From an uncultured bacterium (GTDB lineage: Bacteria > Elusimicrobiota > Elusimicrobia > Elusimicrobiales > Elusimicrobiaceae): DNA of 64,000 bases. Under the pieces are notes generated by a model. It did not search any database. It was not told where the DNA came from and worked only from the letters and a program-made list of their open reading frames with translations. Position 1 is the first letter of the stretch; each line of letters starts with the position of its first letter. The stretch lies in assembly GCA_949294095.1 (NCBI GenBank), contig CASFFZ010000002.1:26906-90905 (forward strand). Reading direction: 5' to 3'. A program made the translations under genes and the position numbers. Positions 7,906 through 16,968 of the stretch are shown here, in pieces.

Positions 7906-8591
7906 TGGTTCGCTTGCTTAAACTTTTCATTGCGCTTTTGCTGCTTCCTACCGCGGTGTTGACGTTTGCCCAGACCGTGCGGATTTTGCTTACGGTTTTG
8001 GGGCAGCTGTCGGCGGCGGTCAGCTTTGTTGCCGGGCTGGTGGTGTACAGCGGGATCCATTACGGGTATTATAATTTTTCGCGTCCGTATGTTTTTGCGC
8101 ACGAAATGACGCATGCTCTGGCGGCGCTGTTGTGCGGCTGCCGCATTAAAGACGTGTCCATCGGGCGCGACAGCGGATACGTGAAAATGGATCGCTGCAA
8201 TGCATTTGTGGTGCTGGCGCCGTATTTTGTGCCGGCGTACGTGCTGGCGGCGGCGCTGGTGTATGTAATTGCGGATTTGTTTGTGGACGTGTCGCCTTAC
8301 CGGCAAGTCTTTTTGTTTGTCATCGGGTTTTTTACGGCTTTTCATTTTATCCAAACGTTTAAGACCTTGTTTGAGGCCGACCAGCCCGATTTGAAATTAG
8401 CCGGCGGGAAAGTGTTTTCGGTCGTGATGATTACGCTGGCCAATTTGGTGGTGCTGGCGGTGGTGTTAAAGGCGTTGTTTCCGGAAACGGTGTCTTTGCT
8501 GGAAGCGGGGAAAAATGTGCTGGCGGGAACCGTCAATGTATGGCGAATTATAGTAAACTATATAATGGAGAAAGCGATCAACGCGGCCTAG
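7905..8591 (+). CDS. Integral membrane zinc metalloprotease, M50-like
   Basis: The 228-residue protein has about five membrane helices. HEMTHA at residues 66-71 is an HExxH zinc site inside a hydrophobic segment, as in site-2-protease-type (M50) or related membrane peptidases. A later segment, FEADQPDLKLAGGK, could supply the third ligand. Its ATG shares one base with the ligase stop (TAATG), which implies coupling. I cannot name a substrate. The neighbours (lipoate ligase before, AsmA-like protein after) do not define a pathway. Confidence 0.6.
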   Translation: MVRLLKLFIALLLLPTAVLTFAQTVRILLTVLGQLSAAVSFVAGLVVYSGIHYGYYNFSRPYVFAHEMTHALAALLCGCRIKDVSIGRDSGYVKMDRCNAFVVLAPYFVPAYVLAAALVYVIADLFVDVSPYRQVFLFVIGFFTAFHFIQTFKTLFEADQPDLKLAGGKVFSVVMITLANLVVLAVVLKALFPETVSLLEAGKNVLAGTVNVWRIIVNYIMEKAINAA

Positions 8592-8594
8592 CAA

Positions 8595-10895
8595 ATGAGT
8601 AAAAAGAAAAAGAAAAAACGAAGCTTTTGGTCTTGGGTGTGGCGGTTTATCAAATCGTGCCTGGTGTTAAGCCTGCGCACGGTGTTGTTTACCGTGATGC
8701 TCCTGTTGCTGATTGCGGCGGGGCTGTGGCTGCTTTTCTTAAAAACGTTCAACGCCCAGCACATCAGCGAGCTGATTACGGAAGAACTGCAAAAACGTTT
8801 AGACCGGCCGGTCATTATTTCTTCGTTGGATTTAAAATTTATCAACACGCTGGAACTCAAAGGCTTTTCGGTGGTGGATACCGAAGGCGCGCCGGGGTAT
8901 GCGCTGCTGTCGGCCGATTCGGTTACCTTGCAGTTTAAATTGCTCCCGCTGTTAGACCAGCAGTTAATTATTGATGAGGTTTCCTTAAATTCGCCGCGTT
9001 TTAACGTTGTACGTTTGCCGGACGGCACCTATAACATCCCGCAGATCCGCACCCCGAAAGAACAGTCCGTCTATACCAGCGAACTGACGGGGCGCAAGTT
9101 GGCGGTCAGCGTAGAGGACTGGTCGGTACATAACGGGGTGCTGAGCTATAAAGATTTGGCTTCCGGCGTGTCGCACGCCATTTACGGGCTGAATATGCAT
9201 TTTGAACAGCTGCGTTTTAACGAGCTTTCGCGCTTCCGGGCGGAAATGATTTTGCGCAACAAATGGGGGGATAATATCTCCGATATGGAGATTAAGGGCA
9301 CGGGGCATGTTAATTTTGCCAATTTTGATTGGAGCAAATTTGCCCTGCGCAGCTTGCGCACACAAGTGTTTTTATTCCAAAAACCGGTGGATTTATTGAT
9401 TGATTTGGATAATTTGCGCACGCCTTATTTTAATGTTCAGGCCGATGTGCCGGCGTTTGCAAGCAAAGATTTGTCGCTTTTCCACGAAAAAGAACTGGGG
9501 TTTTCTATCCCCAAGGCGCAAATCAGCGCCCAGGGAAAGCTGGAGCAAGGTTACCGCCTCCTAACGCTTAGCGATGTGGCGGTTTCGGCGGAAGATGTAA
9601 AAGTACAGGGCTCCGGCACGCTGGACTTTACCCAAACGCCTTTTACGGCCGATTTAACGGCCAGCACGGGGTGGTTTAATCTTTCCGACAAGCATACCTA
9701 TTACCCCGCCCTTAGCCGGTATAAACTGACCGGCCAAGCCTCCGTTGCGGCACATTTGCAGCGGCAAAAAGGCAAATTTTCGCTGCCGCTTTTAACCGTG
9801 CAAGGAAAAGATGTTTCGGGCTTGTTCTACGGTTTTAAGGCCGATAATATAGACGGCGAATTTCAGGCCAAACAAAATTTTTCCGACCTGTACGCCCGCA
9901 CCACGGCGGGAAAAGCAACCGTGCATAAATCGGTGTTTGACAAGCTAAACCTGAGCGCCAGCTGGCGCAAGGGCAACTTATATGCCTATATTGCGTCCAC
10001 CGAGCTGAACAAGGTGCCGTTTAAGCTGAGCCTGTCGGTCAATAATTTAAAAAGCGCCCGCCGCAAAATCCGCACGTCCATTTACTGGAAGGATCTGGAT
10101 CCGCTGGCGTTTATTGATACGGTAAAAGATTTTGTAACGGTCATTACGCCGCTGCTTAAAAAGGGCGCCAAGTTTAAAGAGCCGGTGGAAGGAGAACTGG
10201 CATGGCTGCGCAACTTCCGCGACCGGCTGCCCAAGTTTATGCCCAACTTTGCCGGCAACTTAACGGCGGATACGTTTTCCACCCAAGTCCTTTCCGGCAA
10301 CCGCTTCAGCGCCGAATTTGATTTTACCGGCATGAGCGCCGGCATGCAAAACCTTTCCGGCCCGCTGGAAGCGCGCTTGGAGGGCGGCGTGATTCACCAG
10401 ATGGAAAAATTAGCCGAAGAACAGCAGGCGCTTAACATCACGTTCCAGCCGTTTATCCTGATGCACCGTATGGAACGGGCCGGAAGTTTTAAAGTGGGAC
10501 AAGTGTTAAAAGACGTGCCGTTTACCGATATGGCGGTGTCGGTGGATTTTGACAAAGGCCGCATGCAAATTAATAACGCCTATACGGTGGGGCCCACCAT
10601 TTCGGCCGCGGTCAGCGGATGGACGGACTGGGTAAACGAAAATTTTGATATCATTATATGGACGATGTTTAACAATACCTCGCGTTCGGGCGCGTTGGCG
10701 GAAAACCTGACGGATGAATCGGGCAATCCGGCGCTGGCGTTTCGCGTGTCGTCTTCCATGCTAAAACCCAAGCTGGAAATGATGCGCGCCAAAAAAACCG
10801 GCCAAACCATCCGCGCCGCGCAGGAACAGGGGTTAAATACCAGTTTTAAAGCCGCACAGGAATTTATCCAAGGAGATTTTCATGCCAAGAAATAA
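8595..10895 (+). CDS. AsmA-family inner-membrane-anchored protein
   Basis: The 766-residue product begins with a lysine-rich tail and one membrane helix (about residues 28-50), then a long beta-rich periplasmic part. The stretch RLDRPVIISSLDLKFINTLELKG and the phrase VRLPDGTYNIPQI match the N-terminal signature of AsmA-like proteins. These form bridges that carry phospholipid between inner and outer membrane. A role in outer-membrane lipid supply is inferred from the family. The start lies three bases after the M50-like gene, and its end overlaps pyrE by 14 bases. Confidence 0.75.
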   Translation: MSKKKKKKRSFWSWVWRFIKSCLVLSLRTVLFTVMLLLLIAAGLWLLFLKTFNAQHISELITEELQKRLDRPVIISSLDLKFINTLELKGFSVVDTEGAPGYALLSADSVTLQFKLLPLLDQQLIIDEVSLNSPRFNVVRLPDGTYNIPQIRTPKEQSVYTSELTGRKLAVSVEDWSVHNGVLSYKDLASGVSHAIYGLNMHFEQLRFNELSRFRAEMILRNKWGDNISDMEIKGTGHVNFANFDWSKFALRSLRTQVFLFQKPVDLLIDLDNLRTPYFNVQADVPAFASKDLSLFHEKELGFSIPKAQISAQGKLEQGYRLLTLSDVAVSAEDVKVQGSGTLDFTQTPFTADLTASTGWFNLSDKHTYYPALSRYKLTGQASVAAHLQRQKGKFSLPLLTVQGKDVSGLFYGFKADNIDGEFQAKQNFSDLYARTTAGKATVHKSVFDKLNLSASWRKGNLYAYIASTELNKVPFKLSLSVNNLKSARRKIRTSIYWKDLDPLAFIDTVKDFVTVITPLLKKGAKFKEPVEGELAWLRNFRDRLPKFMPNFAGNLTADTFSTQVLSGNRFSAEFDFTGMSAGMQNLSGPLEARLEGGVIHQMEKLAEEQQALNITFQPFILMHRMERAGSFKVGQVLKDVPFTDMAVSVDFDKGRMQINNAYTVGPTISAAVSGWTDWVNENFDIIIWTMFNNTSRSGALAENLTDESGNPALAFRVSSSMLKPKLEMMRAKKTGQTIRAAQEQGLNTSFKAAQEFIQGDFHAKK

Positions 10896-11460
10896 TATGG
10901 ACGTGCTTTGCCTCCTGCAAGAACACGGAGCGATTTTGGAAGGCCATTTTGTAATGCCTTCCGGGTTTCACAGCCAAACCTATATTCAAACTTCCCTGCT
11001 CATGCAGCACCCTCATTTGGCGCAGCGCATTGCGGGGGCGCTTTCGGATAAATTTACCAAAAAAGCCGATGTGATTATGGCGCTGACGCCTTCGGATTCG
11101 GTGCTGGCGCAGGAAGTGGCGCGCGCCCGCGGCGTACGCGCTATTTTTGCGTCCCGCGCCGAAAACGGCGAAATGCTGCTGAAACACAATTTCACCATTA
11201 AAGAAGGGGAAAATGTGTTAATTGTAGACGATGTGGCCGTGTCCGGCCGCAAAATCAACAAGGCCATTGAACTCGTGGGCAAATTGGGCGGCAATGTAAT
11301 CGGCGTGGGCGTGATTGTAGACCGCTCGATGGGATACCTGCCGCTGGCCGTGCCGCTGAGGGCCTTGTTGTCGTACCCGATGCAAACGTTTGCCGCTAAA
11401 GAATGCCCGCTGTGCGCGGCGGGGCTGCCGTTTTCAACGCTGGAAGAGACGGGAAAATAA
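10882..11460 (+). CDS. pyrE: Orotate phosphoribosyltransferase
   Basis: PyrE joins orotate to phosphoribosyl pyrophosphate in pyrimidine synthesis. The 192-residue protein contains EGHFVMPSGFHSQTYIQ near the N-terminus and the PRPP-binding loop VLIVDDVAVSGRK near residue 113. AAGGAG lies nine bases before the ATG at 10882, which sits inside the end of the AsmA-like gene. No other pyrimidine genes are near. A related type I phosphoribosyltransferase for another base is possible but less likely. Confidence 0.85.
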   Translation: MPRNNMDVLCLLQEHGAILEGHFVMPSGFHSQTYIQTSLLMQHPHLAQRIAGALSDKFTKKADVIMALTPSDSVLAQEVARARGVRAIFASRAENGEMLLKHNFTIKEGENVLIVDDVAVSGRKINKAIELVGKLGGNVIGVGVIVDRSMGYLPLAVPLRALLSYPMQTFAAKECPLCAAGLPFSTLEETGK

Positions 11461-11480
11461 CAGGCAGAGGAATTTATCGT

Positions 11481-12653
11481 ATGATTGAAATTAAACTCAA
11501 AGCCAAAGAAGAAAGACGCCTGCAGGCCGGGCATTGGTGGGTGTTTTCCAACGAAATTGACGGATTGGACACTTCGGTGGAACCGGGCACGCTGGTGCGG
11601 GTGCTTAGCCACGAAGGCAAACAGGCGGGCATTGGTTACTTTAACCCGCACAGCTTAATTTCGGTGCGCCTGCTGATGAAAGGCGAGGGCGAGCTGCCGG
11701 CGGATTTTGTATTTGAAAATTTAGATAACGCCTATTCGTACCGCAAAGAAATCGGCGTGCGCAAATACGGGCGGATGTGTTACGGCGAGGCCGACCATAT
11801 GCCCGGTTTGGTGATTGATCGCTACGGCGACGTGTTGGTAATAGACGTGCTGACGGCGGGCATGGAAAAATTAAAGCCGCAAATTACCAAAGCCGTCCAG
11901 AAAATTTTTAAGCCCAAAGGCATTTATTACAAAAACGACAGTTCTTTCCGCGCGCTGGAAGGACTGACCAATACGCCCGAAATCATCGGCGAAGTGCCGG
12001 AAACGGTGGAAATTGAAGAGAACAAAATAAAATACCTGGTTCCGCTGCGCGGCGGCCAGAAAACGGGTTTTTATTTTGACCAGCGCGAAAACCGCGAATT
12101 TTTAAAACCGTATTTTAAAGACAAACTGGTATTGGATTTGTATTGCTATATCGGGTCTTTCGGCCTGACGGCCGCCTTGGCAGGCGCCAGCCAGGTATGG
12201 GGGTGCGATTCTTCCGCCGCTGCCGTGGAGTGGGCCCAGAAAAACGCCGCGCTCAACGGCGTGGCCGACACGGTGGTTTTCCACCGCGACGATGCGGAGC
12301 GCCTTCTTTCCGCCCTCAAAAAAGGCGAACTTCCCGATCAGCCCGATATTGTGCTGTTGGATCCGCCGGCTTTCGTTAAAAGCCGCAAGGCCCTTCCGCA
12401 AGCGGTGGGGTTGTACGTCAAATTGGTTAAAATGGCCTTGGAAGGAATAAAAGCGGGCGGATACTTGGCCTTTTCCACGTGTTCGCACCATATTTCGCGG
12501 GAATTGTTTGTGGACATTATCCGGCAAGGGGTCAGCAAGTCGGGGCGGGAGGCCGTGTTGGTGGAACTGCGCGGGCAAGCCAAAGACCACCCGGTGCTGA
12601 TTGGCATGCCGGAAACGGAATACCTGCATTTTGCGCTGATTCAACTGCGATAA
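11481..12653 (+). CDS. Class I SAM-dependent rRNA methyltransferase, RlmI-like
   Basis: The 390-residue protein has an N-terminal PUA-like RNA-binding domain (GHWWVFSNEIDG near residue 20). A Rossmann methyltransferase domain follows, with LDLYCYIGSFGL near residue 220, LLDPPAFVKSRK near 295 and STCSHHIS near 335. This layout is that of RlmI, which makes 5-methylcytosine in 23S rRNA, and of its relatives. Homology begins at the ATG at 11481, which has only a modest ribosome site (AGAGGAA). It ends the long + strand run that began with gcvT; a strong terminator follows. Confidence 0.85.
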   Translation: MIEIKLKAKEERRLQAGHWWVFSNEIDGLDTSVEPGTLVRVLSHEGKQAGIGYFNPHSLISVRLLMKGEGELPADFVFENLDNAYSYRKEIGVRKYGRMCYGEADHMPGLVIDRYGDVLVIDVLTAGMEKLKPQITKAVQKIFKPKGIYYKNDSSFRALEGLTNTPEIIGEVPETVEIEENKIKYLVPLRGGQKTGFYFDQRENREFLKPYFKDKLVLDLYCYIGSFGLTAALAGASQVWGCDSSAAAVEWAQKNAALNGVADTVVFHRDDAERLLSALKKGELPDQPDIVLLDPPAFVKSRKALPQAVGLYVKLVKMALEGIKAGGYLAFSTCSHHISRELFVDIIRQGVSKSGREAVLVELRGQAKDHPVLIGMPETEYLHFALIQLR

Positions 12654-12672
12654 ACGCGCCTTGACAACATCT

Positions 12673-12699
12673 AAACCCGGCCGAAAGGCCGGGTTTTTT
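12673..12699 (+). terminator. Terminator after the RlmI-like gene
   Basis: AAACCCGGCC and GGCCGGGTTT form a 10-bp stem with a GAAA tetraloop, followed by further T residues. Confidence 0.9.
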
Positions 12700-12770
12700 G
12701 AGGGGAATTGTTTTGGCGGGGTTAATTATTGCATAATGAAAAAAGAAGGTTCTTTGAATGGGAGGCGTGC

Positions 12771-13457
12771 ATGCGTAAAGTTTATTTTTTGTTATTTGCT
12801 TTGATTTTTCTGTTTACGGTCGGTTTTGCCGGCGGCAACACCACCCGCGAAGCGACTTATAAGCGGCTGGTGCAGCAGCGGCAGGAATTGCTGGAGTGGG
12901 AAGTGGAACACCCGATGGCGCCTAAACTGGTGGCTATGTATAAGACGAAAGAAGCGCGGAATATACGCCGGCAGCTGTATCAAAATTTTTCCGATTTGCG
13001 GCAACAGGAAATCAGCCAATTTAGAAAAGAACTTCGTGCGGAACTGCAAAAAACGCCCCAAGTTCCGTTTATTACGTTTAATACCCTGCCGCTTGAAAAT
13101 TTAAAAAAATTAACCGCCAACAAAAAATTGTTGCTGGAATTTTTAAAAGCCTATCCGGACAATGCCGTCAATTTAACCGATGCGTATTTATTGCGTTTGT
13201 TCCAAGAGGATGAAGCCTTGGAAGAAATGATGACGTATTATTTGCTGTATCTGAAGACCTACCACGCCAATCCCGCGGCGACGAAGATTTCGGACGAACA
13301 GGAAAAGTTATTAAATAATGCCTATCAAACGGGCAATATGCAGTTGGTGTATAAGCTGTTGTTTTCGTATGCGTCGGCCGGGCTGTCTCAGTCGCGCCGG
13401 ATACTGGCGCAGCAATATGTGCGAAACTCTTTAGTAAGTGCGTTTAGTGCAAAGTAA
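12771..13457 (+). CDS. Secreted helical protein of unknown function
   Basis: I do not recognise this family. The 228-residue product has a clear signal peptide (residues 1-20, a Leu/Phe-rich core ending in FAGG). The rest looks mostly alpha-helical, rich in Leu, Lys, Glu and Gln, with no cysteine and no membrane helix. GGGAGG precedes the ATG. It has its own promoter region (CATAAT near 12731) and terminator. It is probably a periplasmic or surface protein. Confidence 0.7.
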   Translation: MRKVYFLLFALIFLFTVGFAGGNTTREATYKRLVQQRQELLEWEVEHPMAPKLVAMYKTKEARNIRRQLYQNFSDLRQQEISQFRKELRAELQKTPQVPFITFNTLPLENLKKLTANKKLLLEFLKAYPDNAVNLTDAYLLRLFQEDEALEEMMTYYLLYLKTYHANPAATKISDEQEKLLNNAYQTGNMQLVYKLLFSYASAGLSQSRRILAQQYVRNSLVSAFSAK

Positions 13458-13463
13458 AAATCA

Positions 13464-13489
13464 AAACCCCGCGTTTAAGCGGGGTTTTT
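13464..13489 (+). terminator. Terminator after the secreted helical protein
   Basis: AAACCCCGC (13464-13472) and GCGGGGTTT (13479-13487) form a 9-bp stem with a T tail. Confidence 0.88.
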
Positions 13490-13509
13490 GTTAAATCTGC
13501 ATAAAGAAA

Positions 13510-13581
13510 TGCCGAGGGACAGGATCGAACTGTCGACACCCGGTTTTTCAGACCGGTGCTCTACCACTGAGCTACCTCGGC
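13510..13581 (-). tRNA. tRNA-Phe (GAA)
   Basis: The minus strand folds into a cloverleaf with acceptor stem GCCGAGG/CCTCGGC, D arm AGCTCAGTGGTAGAGC, anticodon stem CCGGT/ACCGG with loop CTGAAAA (anticodon GAA), and T arm with GTTCGATCC. The discriminator base is A and CCA is not encoded. Confidence 0.95.
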
Positions 13582-13652
13582 ATTACCTAATTATCATACA
13601 AAATTTAAAAACCTTCGGCAATATGCTTGCCATTCCAGACGGGGAACACGCT

Positions 13653-14123
13653 TCATAACGCGCTGTTTTGCTCAAACAAGCGCGCTATTTTTGCCAGATT
13701 TTCACAGTCTTCTTGGTCAAAGCGGTTTTTGACCGGCGCGTCTATATCCAATACGCCCCAAAGGGTTTTATTGTTAAAGACAGGGAGCACCACTTCGCTT
13801 TGGGAAGCGCTGTCGCAGGCGATATGCCCCGCAAAAGCATGTACATCCGGCACGCACCGTATTTTTCTCTCTTGGGCGGCGGTTCCGCATACGCCTTTTC
13901 CCAGGGGGATTCTTACGCAGGCGGGTTTGCCCTGAAACGGGCCCAGCACCAGCACGCCTTCTTTGAGCACGTAAAATCCGGCCCAGTTGACTTGAGGCAG
14001 CCCGTGATACAGAAGGGCGGCCAGATTGGCCATATTGGCCACGGGATCGCGCTCTATTTGCAGCAAGGCGTGGGCTTGGCGCAATAAATCGTTGTATAGT
14101 TGTGTTTTGGAAACAGCGGTCAT
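13653..14123 (-). CDS. msrC: Free methionine-(R)-sulfoxide reductase (GAF domain)
   Basis: This enzyme reduces free L-methionine-(R)-sulfoxide. The 156-residue GAF-fold protein carries three cysteines, Cys69, Cys79 and Cys103, with the 10 and 24 residue spacing of the known catalytic set. It also has the family segments LGKGVCGTAA and GHIACDSASQSEVVLP. It stands alone on the minus strand next to tRNA-Phe. An extended -10 box (TGCTACAAT) ends six bases before the ATG and no Shine-Dalgarno is present, so the transcript is probably leaderless. Confidence 0.93.
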   Translation of the reverse strand: MTAVSKTQLYNDLLRQAHALLQIERDPVANMANLAALLYHGLPQVNWAGFYVLKEGVLVLGPFQGKPACVRIPLGKGVCGTAAQERKIRCVPDVHAFAGHIACDSASQSEVVLPVFNNKTLWGVLDIDAPVKNRFDQEDCENLAKIARLFEQNSAL

Positions 14124-14129
14124 ACGGGT

Positions 14130-14138
14130 ATTGTAGCA
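14130..14138 (-). promoter_or_regulatory. Extended -10 promoter of msrC
   Basis: On the minus strand TGCTACAAT ends six bases before the msrC ATG. No good -35 box is visible, which is usual for extended -10 promoters. The same TTGCTACAAT word precedes lysS and tRNA-Pro in this window. Confidence 0.6.
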
Positions 14139-14229
14139 AAAGCAATTTGATTATTGCGCATTGCTATCTAAAAGAAATATACTTTATGTATGGGTTTTTC
14201 GGGTATATCCCCGGGCCCACAGGAGAACT

Positions 14230-14436
14230 ATGCCAAGAATTGAAGTGGACGCCAACAAGTGCAAAGCTTGCTATTTATGCGTCAATGCCTGTCCCAAAAA
14301 ATGTTTGGGCAAATCCAAAACGATCAGCAAAAAAGGATATTTCCCGGCGGAAATGGAACACCCGGAAAATTGCATCGGCTGCGCCATGTGCTACATGATG
14401 TGCCCCGATATTGCCATTACGGTAATTAAAGAGTAA
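14230..14436 (+). CDS. 2-oxoacid:ferredoxin oxidoreductase, delta (ferredoxin) subunit
   Basis: This 68-residue protein has two CxxCxxCxxxC clusters (CKACYLCVNACPKKC and CIGCAMCYMMCP) that hold two [4Fe-4S] centres. AGGAG precedes the ATG at 14230. It heads a four-gene cluster with the alpha, beta and gamma subunits. In this arrangement it passes electrons from the thiamine-diphosphate site to free ferredoxin in the cytoplasm. The order delta, alpha, beta, gamma is common for the 2-oxoglutarate and branched-chain (VOR/KOR) types. Confidence 0.9.
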   Translation: MPRIEVDANKCKACYLCVNACPKKCLGKSKTISKKGYFPAEMEHPENCIGCAMCYMMCPDIAITVIKE

Positions 14437-14455
14437 CGATTTAAGGATTTTAACT

Positions 14456-15619
14456 ATGACCGAAAAAACATTAAGAAAAGGCAATGAGGCTTTAGCCGAA
14501 GGCGCCATCCGCGCCGGGGCGCGTTTCTTTGCCGGATATCCGATCACTCCGCAGAACGAAGTGCCGGAATATATGTCGGCGTATATGGCCGATGCGGGCG
14601 GCGCCTTTGTGCAGGCCGAAAGTGAGGTGGCCGCCATCAATATGGTGTACGGCGCCGCTTCTACGGGGACGCGCAGCATGACGTCTTCTTCTTCGCCGGG
14701 CATCAGCCTTAAACAGGAAGGCATTACCTATTTGGCCAGCGCGGATTTGCCGTGTTTGATTGTAAACGTGATGCGCGGCGGGCCGGGCTTGGGCAGCATT
14801 TCGGGCTCGCAGGGGGATTATTTCCAAGCCACGCGCGGCGGCGGCAACGGGGATTACCACGTGATTGTGCTGGCGCCGAACTCGGTGGAAGAATTGGGCA
14901 ATTTCCCCAAATTGGGGTTTGAACTGGCCGAAAAGTACCGGATGCCTTGCATGATTTTGGCGGACGGCATTTTGGGGCAGATGATGGAAAGCATGTCTTT
15001 CCATTTTGACCCCATTGACCCCAACAAACTGGGCAAATTTGACTGGGCGGTGGACATCCACAAAAACGGCCGCAAGAAAAACAATGTGTTTTCCTACAAA
15101 GGCGATAATTTAATTGCCGACGTGGTGGAACGCGCCAAACGCTACGGCCTGATTGAAAAAACGGAAGCCCGCTGGGAAGAACGCGACGCCGAAGGCTGCG
15201 ATGTGTTATTGGTGGCCTACGGTCTTTCGTCCCGCGCGTGCTTGGAGGCGGTCAACAAAGCCAAAGAAGAAGGATTGAAAGTAGGCTTGTTCCGCCCGAT
15301 TACGCTGTGGCCGTTTCCGTCCAAACGCTTGGCGGAACTGGCGGCCAAAGCCAAAGGCGTATTATCGGTGGAACAGAGCTTGGGCCAGTTGGTGCAAGAT
15401 GTGAAACTGGCGATTAACGGCAAAACGCCGGTGTATTTGAACGCTTATCCTGCCGGCGGCCAGCCGGACGGCAACACCATTTTGACGGCCGTTCGCTCTA
15501 TTTTAAACGGCGGAAAAGAAGGCCTGTTTGACTTGCAGGAACACGCCGCGGGCTTTAGCTATGAATGCAAGCGCGATACGTCGCTTGGCATGCAGGGCGA
15601 TTTGAAAGGAGGCAAATAA
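14456..15619 (+). CDS. 2-oxoacid:ferredoxin oxidoreductase, alpha subunit
   Basis: The 387-residue subunit carries the pyrimidine-binding half of the thiamine site. GARFFAGYPITPQNEVPEY and QAESEVAAINMVYGAASTG near the N-terminus, and RGGPGLGSISGSQGDYFQAT near residue 105, are typical of KorA/VorB. The enzyme oxidatively decarboxylates a 2-oxoacid to its acyl-CoA and reduces ferredoxin. Which 2-oxoacid is used (2-oxoglutarate or branched-chain) cannot be told from sequence alone. It lies 20 bases after the ferredoxin subunit. Confidence 0.93.
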   Translation: MTEKTLRKGNEALAEGAIRAGARFFAGYPITPQNEVPEYMSAYMADAGGAFVQAESEVAAINMVYGAASTGTRSMTSSSSPGISLKQEGITYLASADLPCLIVNVMRGGPGLGSISGSQGDYFQATRGGGNGDYHVIVLAPNSVEELGNFPKLGFELAEKYRMPCMILADGILGQMMESMSFHFDPIDPNKLGKFDWAVDIHKNGRKKNNVFSYKGDNLIADVVERAKRYGLIEKTEARWEERDAEGCDVLLVAYGLSSRACLEAVNKAKEEGLKVGLFRPITLWPFPSKRLAELAAKAKGVLSVEQSLGQLVQDVKLAINGKTPVYLNAYPAGGQPDGNTILTAVRSILNGGKEGLFDLQEHAAGFSYECKRDTSLGMQGDLKGGK

Positions 15620-15620
15620 G

Positions 15621-16364
15621 ATGACTATTATCGCCAAAAAACCGGCCAGTTTAACCGATTTGCCCATGCATTACTGCCCGGGCTGCGGGCACGGGATCGT
15701 GCACCGTTTGATGGGGGAAACTTTTGATGAACTGAACATTGCAGACCGCGTGATCGGGGTAGCCCCGGTGGGATGCGCGGTGTTTGCGGATTCTTATTTT
15801 GCCTGCGATATGGTGCAGGGCGCGCACGGCCGCGGCCCGGCCATTGCAACGGGGATTAAACGCTCCAAACCCGAAGCGATTGTTTTCTCGTATCAGGGCG
15901 ACGGGGACTTGGCTTCCATCGGTATGGCGGAAATCGTTCACGCCGCGGTGCGCAGCGAAAACATTACCGTTATTTTCATCAACAACGCCATTTACGGCAT
16001 GACCGGCGGGCAAATGGCCCCTACCACCTTGGTGGGGCAGGTAGCCACCACCGCGCCGAAAGGGCGCGACCCGAAACTGCAGGGCTGGCCGATTAATATG
16101 TGCGAGATGCTTGCGCAGATTACCGGCGCCAAATACTTGGAACGGGTGGCGGTGGATTCTCCCCAGCATGTCATGCAGGCCAAGAAGGCCATCAAAAAAG
16201 CCTTTGAAAACCAAATGAACGGGGTGGGCTTTTCGATGGTGGAAGTCATTTCGCAATGCCCGACCAACTGGTATGCCAGCGTGCCGCAGGCGTTGGAATT
16301 TGTGCGGACGAAAATGATTCCGCAGTATCCGCTGGGCGTCTTTAAAGACGAGGGAGGCAAATAA
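15621..16364 (+). CDS. 2-oxoacid:ferredoxin oxidoreductase, beta subunit
   Basis: This subunit binds the diphosphate and magnesium of thiamine diphosphate. MHYCPGCGHGIVHRL near residue 16, GDGDLASIGMAEIVHAAVR and NNAIYGMTGGQMAPTT are the KorB signature. The length of 247 residues is normal. It begins one base after the alpha subunit stop, behind AAAGGAGG, and ends overlapping the gamma subunit start by one base. Confidence 0.94.
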   Translation: MTIIAKKPASLTDLPMHYCPGCGHGIVHRLMGETFDELNIADRVIGVAPVGCAVFADSYFACDMVQGAHGRGPAIATGIKRSKPEAIVFSYQGDGDLASIGMAEIVHAAVRSENITVIFINNAIYGMTGGQMAPTTLVGQVATTAPKGRDPKLQGWPINMCEMLAQITGAKYLERVAVDSPQHVMQAKKAIKKAFENQMNGVGFSMVEVISQCPTNWYASVPQALEFVRTKMIPQYPLGVFKDEGGK

Positions 16365-16900
16365 TGTATCAGGGCATCAGAATCGCCGGATTCGGCGGAC
16401 AAGGTGTGATTTCGGCGGGGATTCTCCTCGCGCAAGCCGGCGTGGAAGATAAGAAAAACGCCAGCTGGCTGCCTTCTTACGGCCCGGAAATGCGCGGCGG
16501 AACGGCCAACTGCTCGGTCGTCGTATCGGACGGAGAAGTGTATACGCCCATTGTGTCGGCGCCCGATACGGTAATTATTATGAACGAGCCGTCGCTGCCG
16601 AAGTTTGAGCCTTTGCTTAAAAAAGGCGGATTAATGATCATCAATAGCTCGCTCATTAATTCCCGTCCCACCCGCACCGATATTACGGTGGTGTGCGTAC
16701 CGTGCAATAAAATTGCGGAAGAATTGGGGATGGATCGTATCGCTAACCTGGTGGCGCTGGGCGCGTTTATTAAAAAGACGGGCGCCGTTGCGTTAACCAG
16801 TGTGGAGCACGCCATGAAAAAAGTGTATAAGCGTGCCAAACCGGAAATGCTGGAGCTGAACAAAAAAGCGTTGCAAGCCGGATACGACGCGGTAAAGTAA
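16364..16900 (+). CDS. 2-oxoacid:ferredoxin oxidoreductase, gamma subunit
   Basis: The gamma subunit, 178 residues, opens with GIRIAGFGGQGVISAGI and continues with ASWLPSYGPEMRGGTANCSV, both hallmarks of the KorC/PorC family. Its start shares one base with the beta subunit stop (TAATG). Its last codons and the terminator beyond are duplicated immediately downstream (second copy from 16969). Confidence 0.94.
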   Translation: MYQGIRIAGFGGQGVISAGILLAQAGVEDKKNASWLPSYGPEMRGGTANCSVVVSDGEVYTPIVSAPDTVIIMNEPSLPKFEPLLKKGGLMIINSSLINSRPTRTDITVVCVPCNKIAEELGMDRIANLVALGAFIKKTGAVALTSVEHAMKKVYKRAKPEMLELNKKALQAGYDAVK

Positions 16901-16959
16901 GCAAAAGCGAAAGAGTGGTGGATTTATTCCCCGGGGGCGCAGAACCCGGGGAATTTTAA
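16862..16959 (+). repeat. Tandem duplication, first copy (end of gamma subunit plus terminator)
   Basis: These 98 bases recur at 16969-17066 with an offset of 107 and a single mismatch (A at 16944, C at 17051). The unit holds the last codons of the gamma subunit gene, its TAA, and the terminator hairpin (stem ATTCCCCGGG at 16926-16935 with CCCGGGGAAT at 16945-16954). Confidence 0.95.
16926..16957 (+). terminator. Terminator of the 2-oxoacid oxidoreductase operon
   Basis: A 10-bp stem with a 9-base loop is followed by TTT. A second copy at about 17033-17064 backs it up. Confidence 0.85.
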
Positions 16960-16968
16960 TGCCCCGTG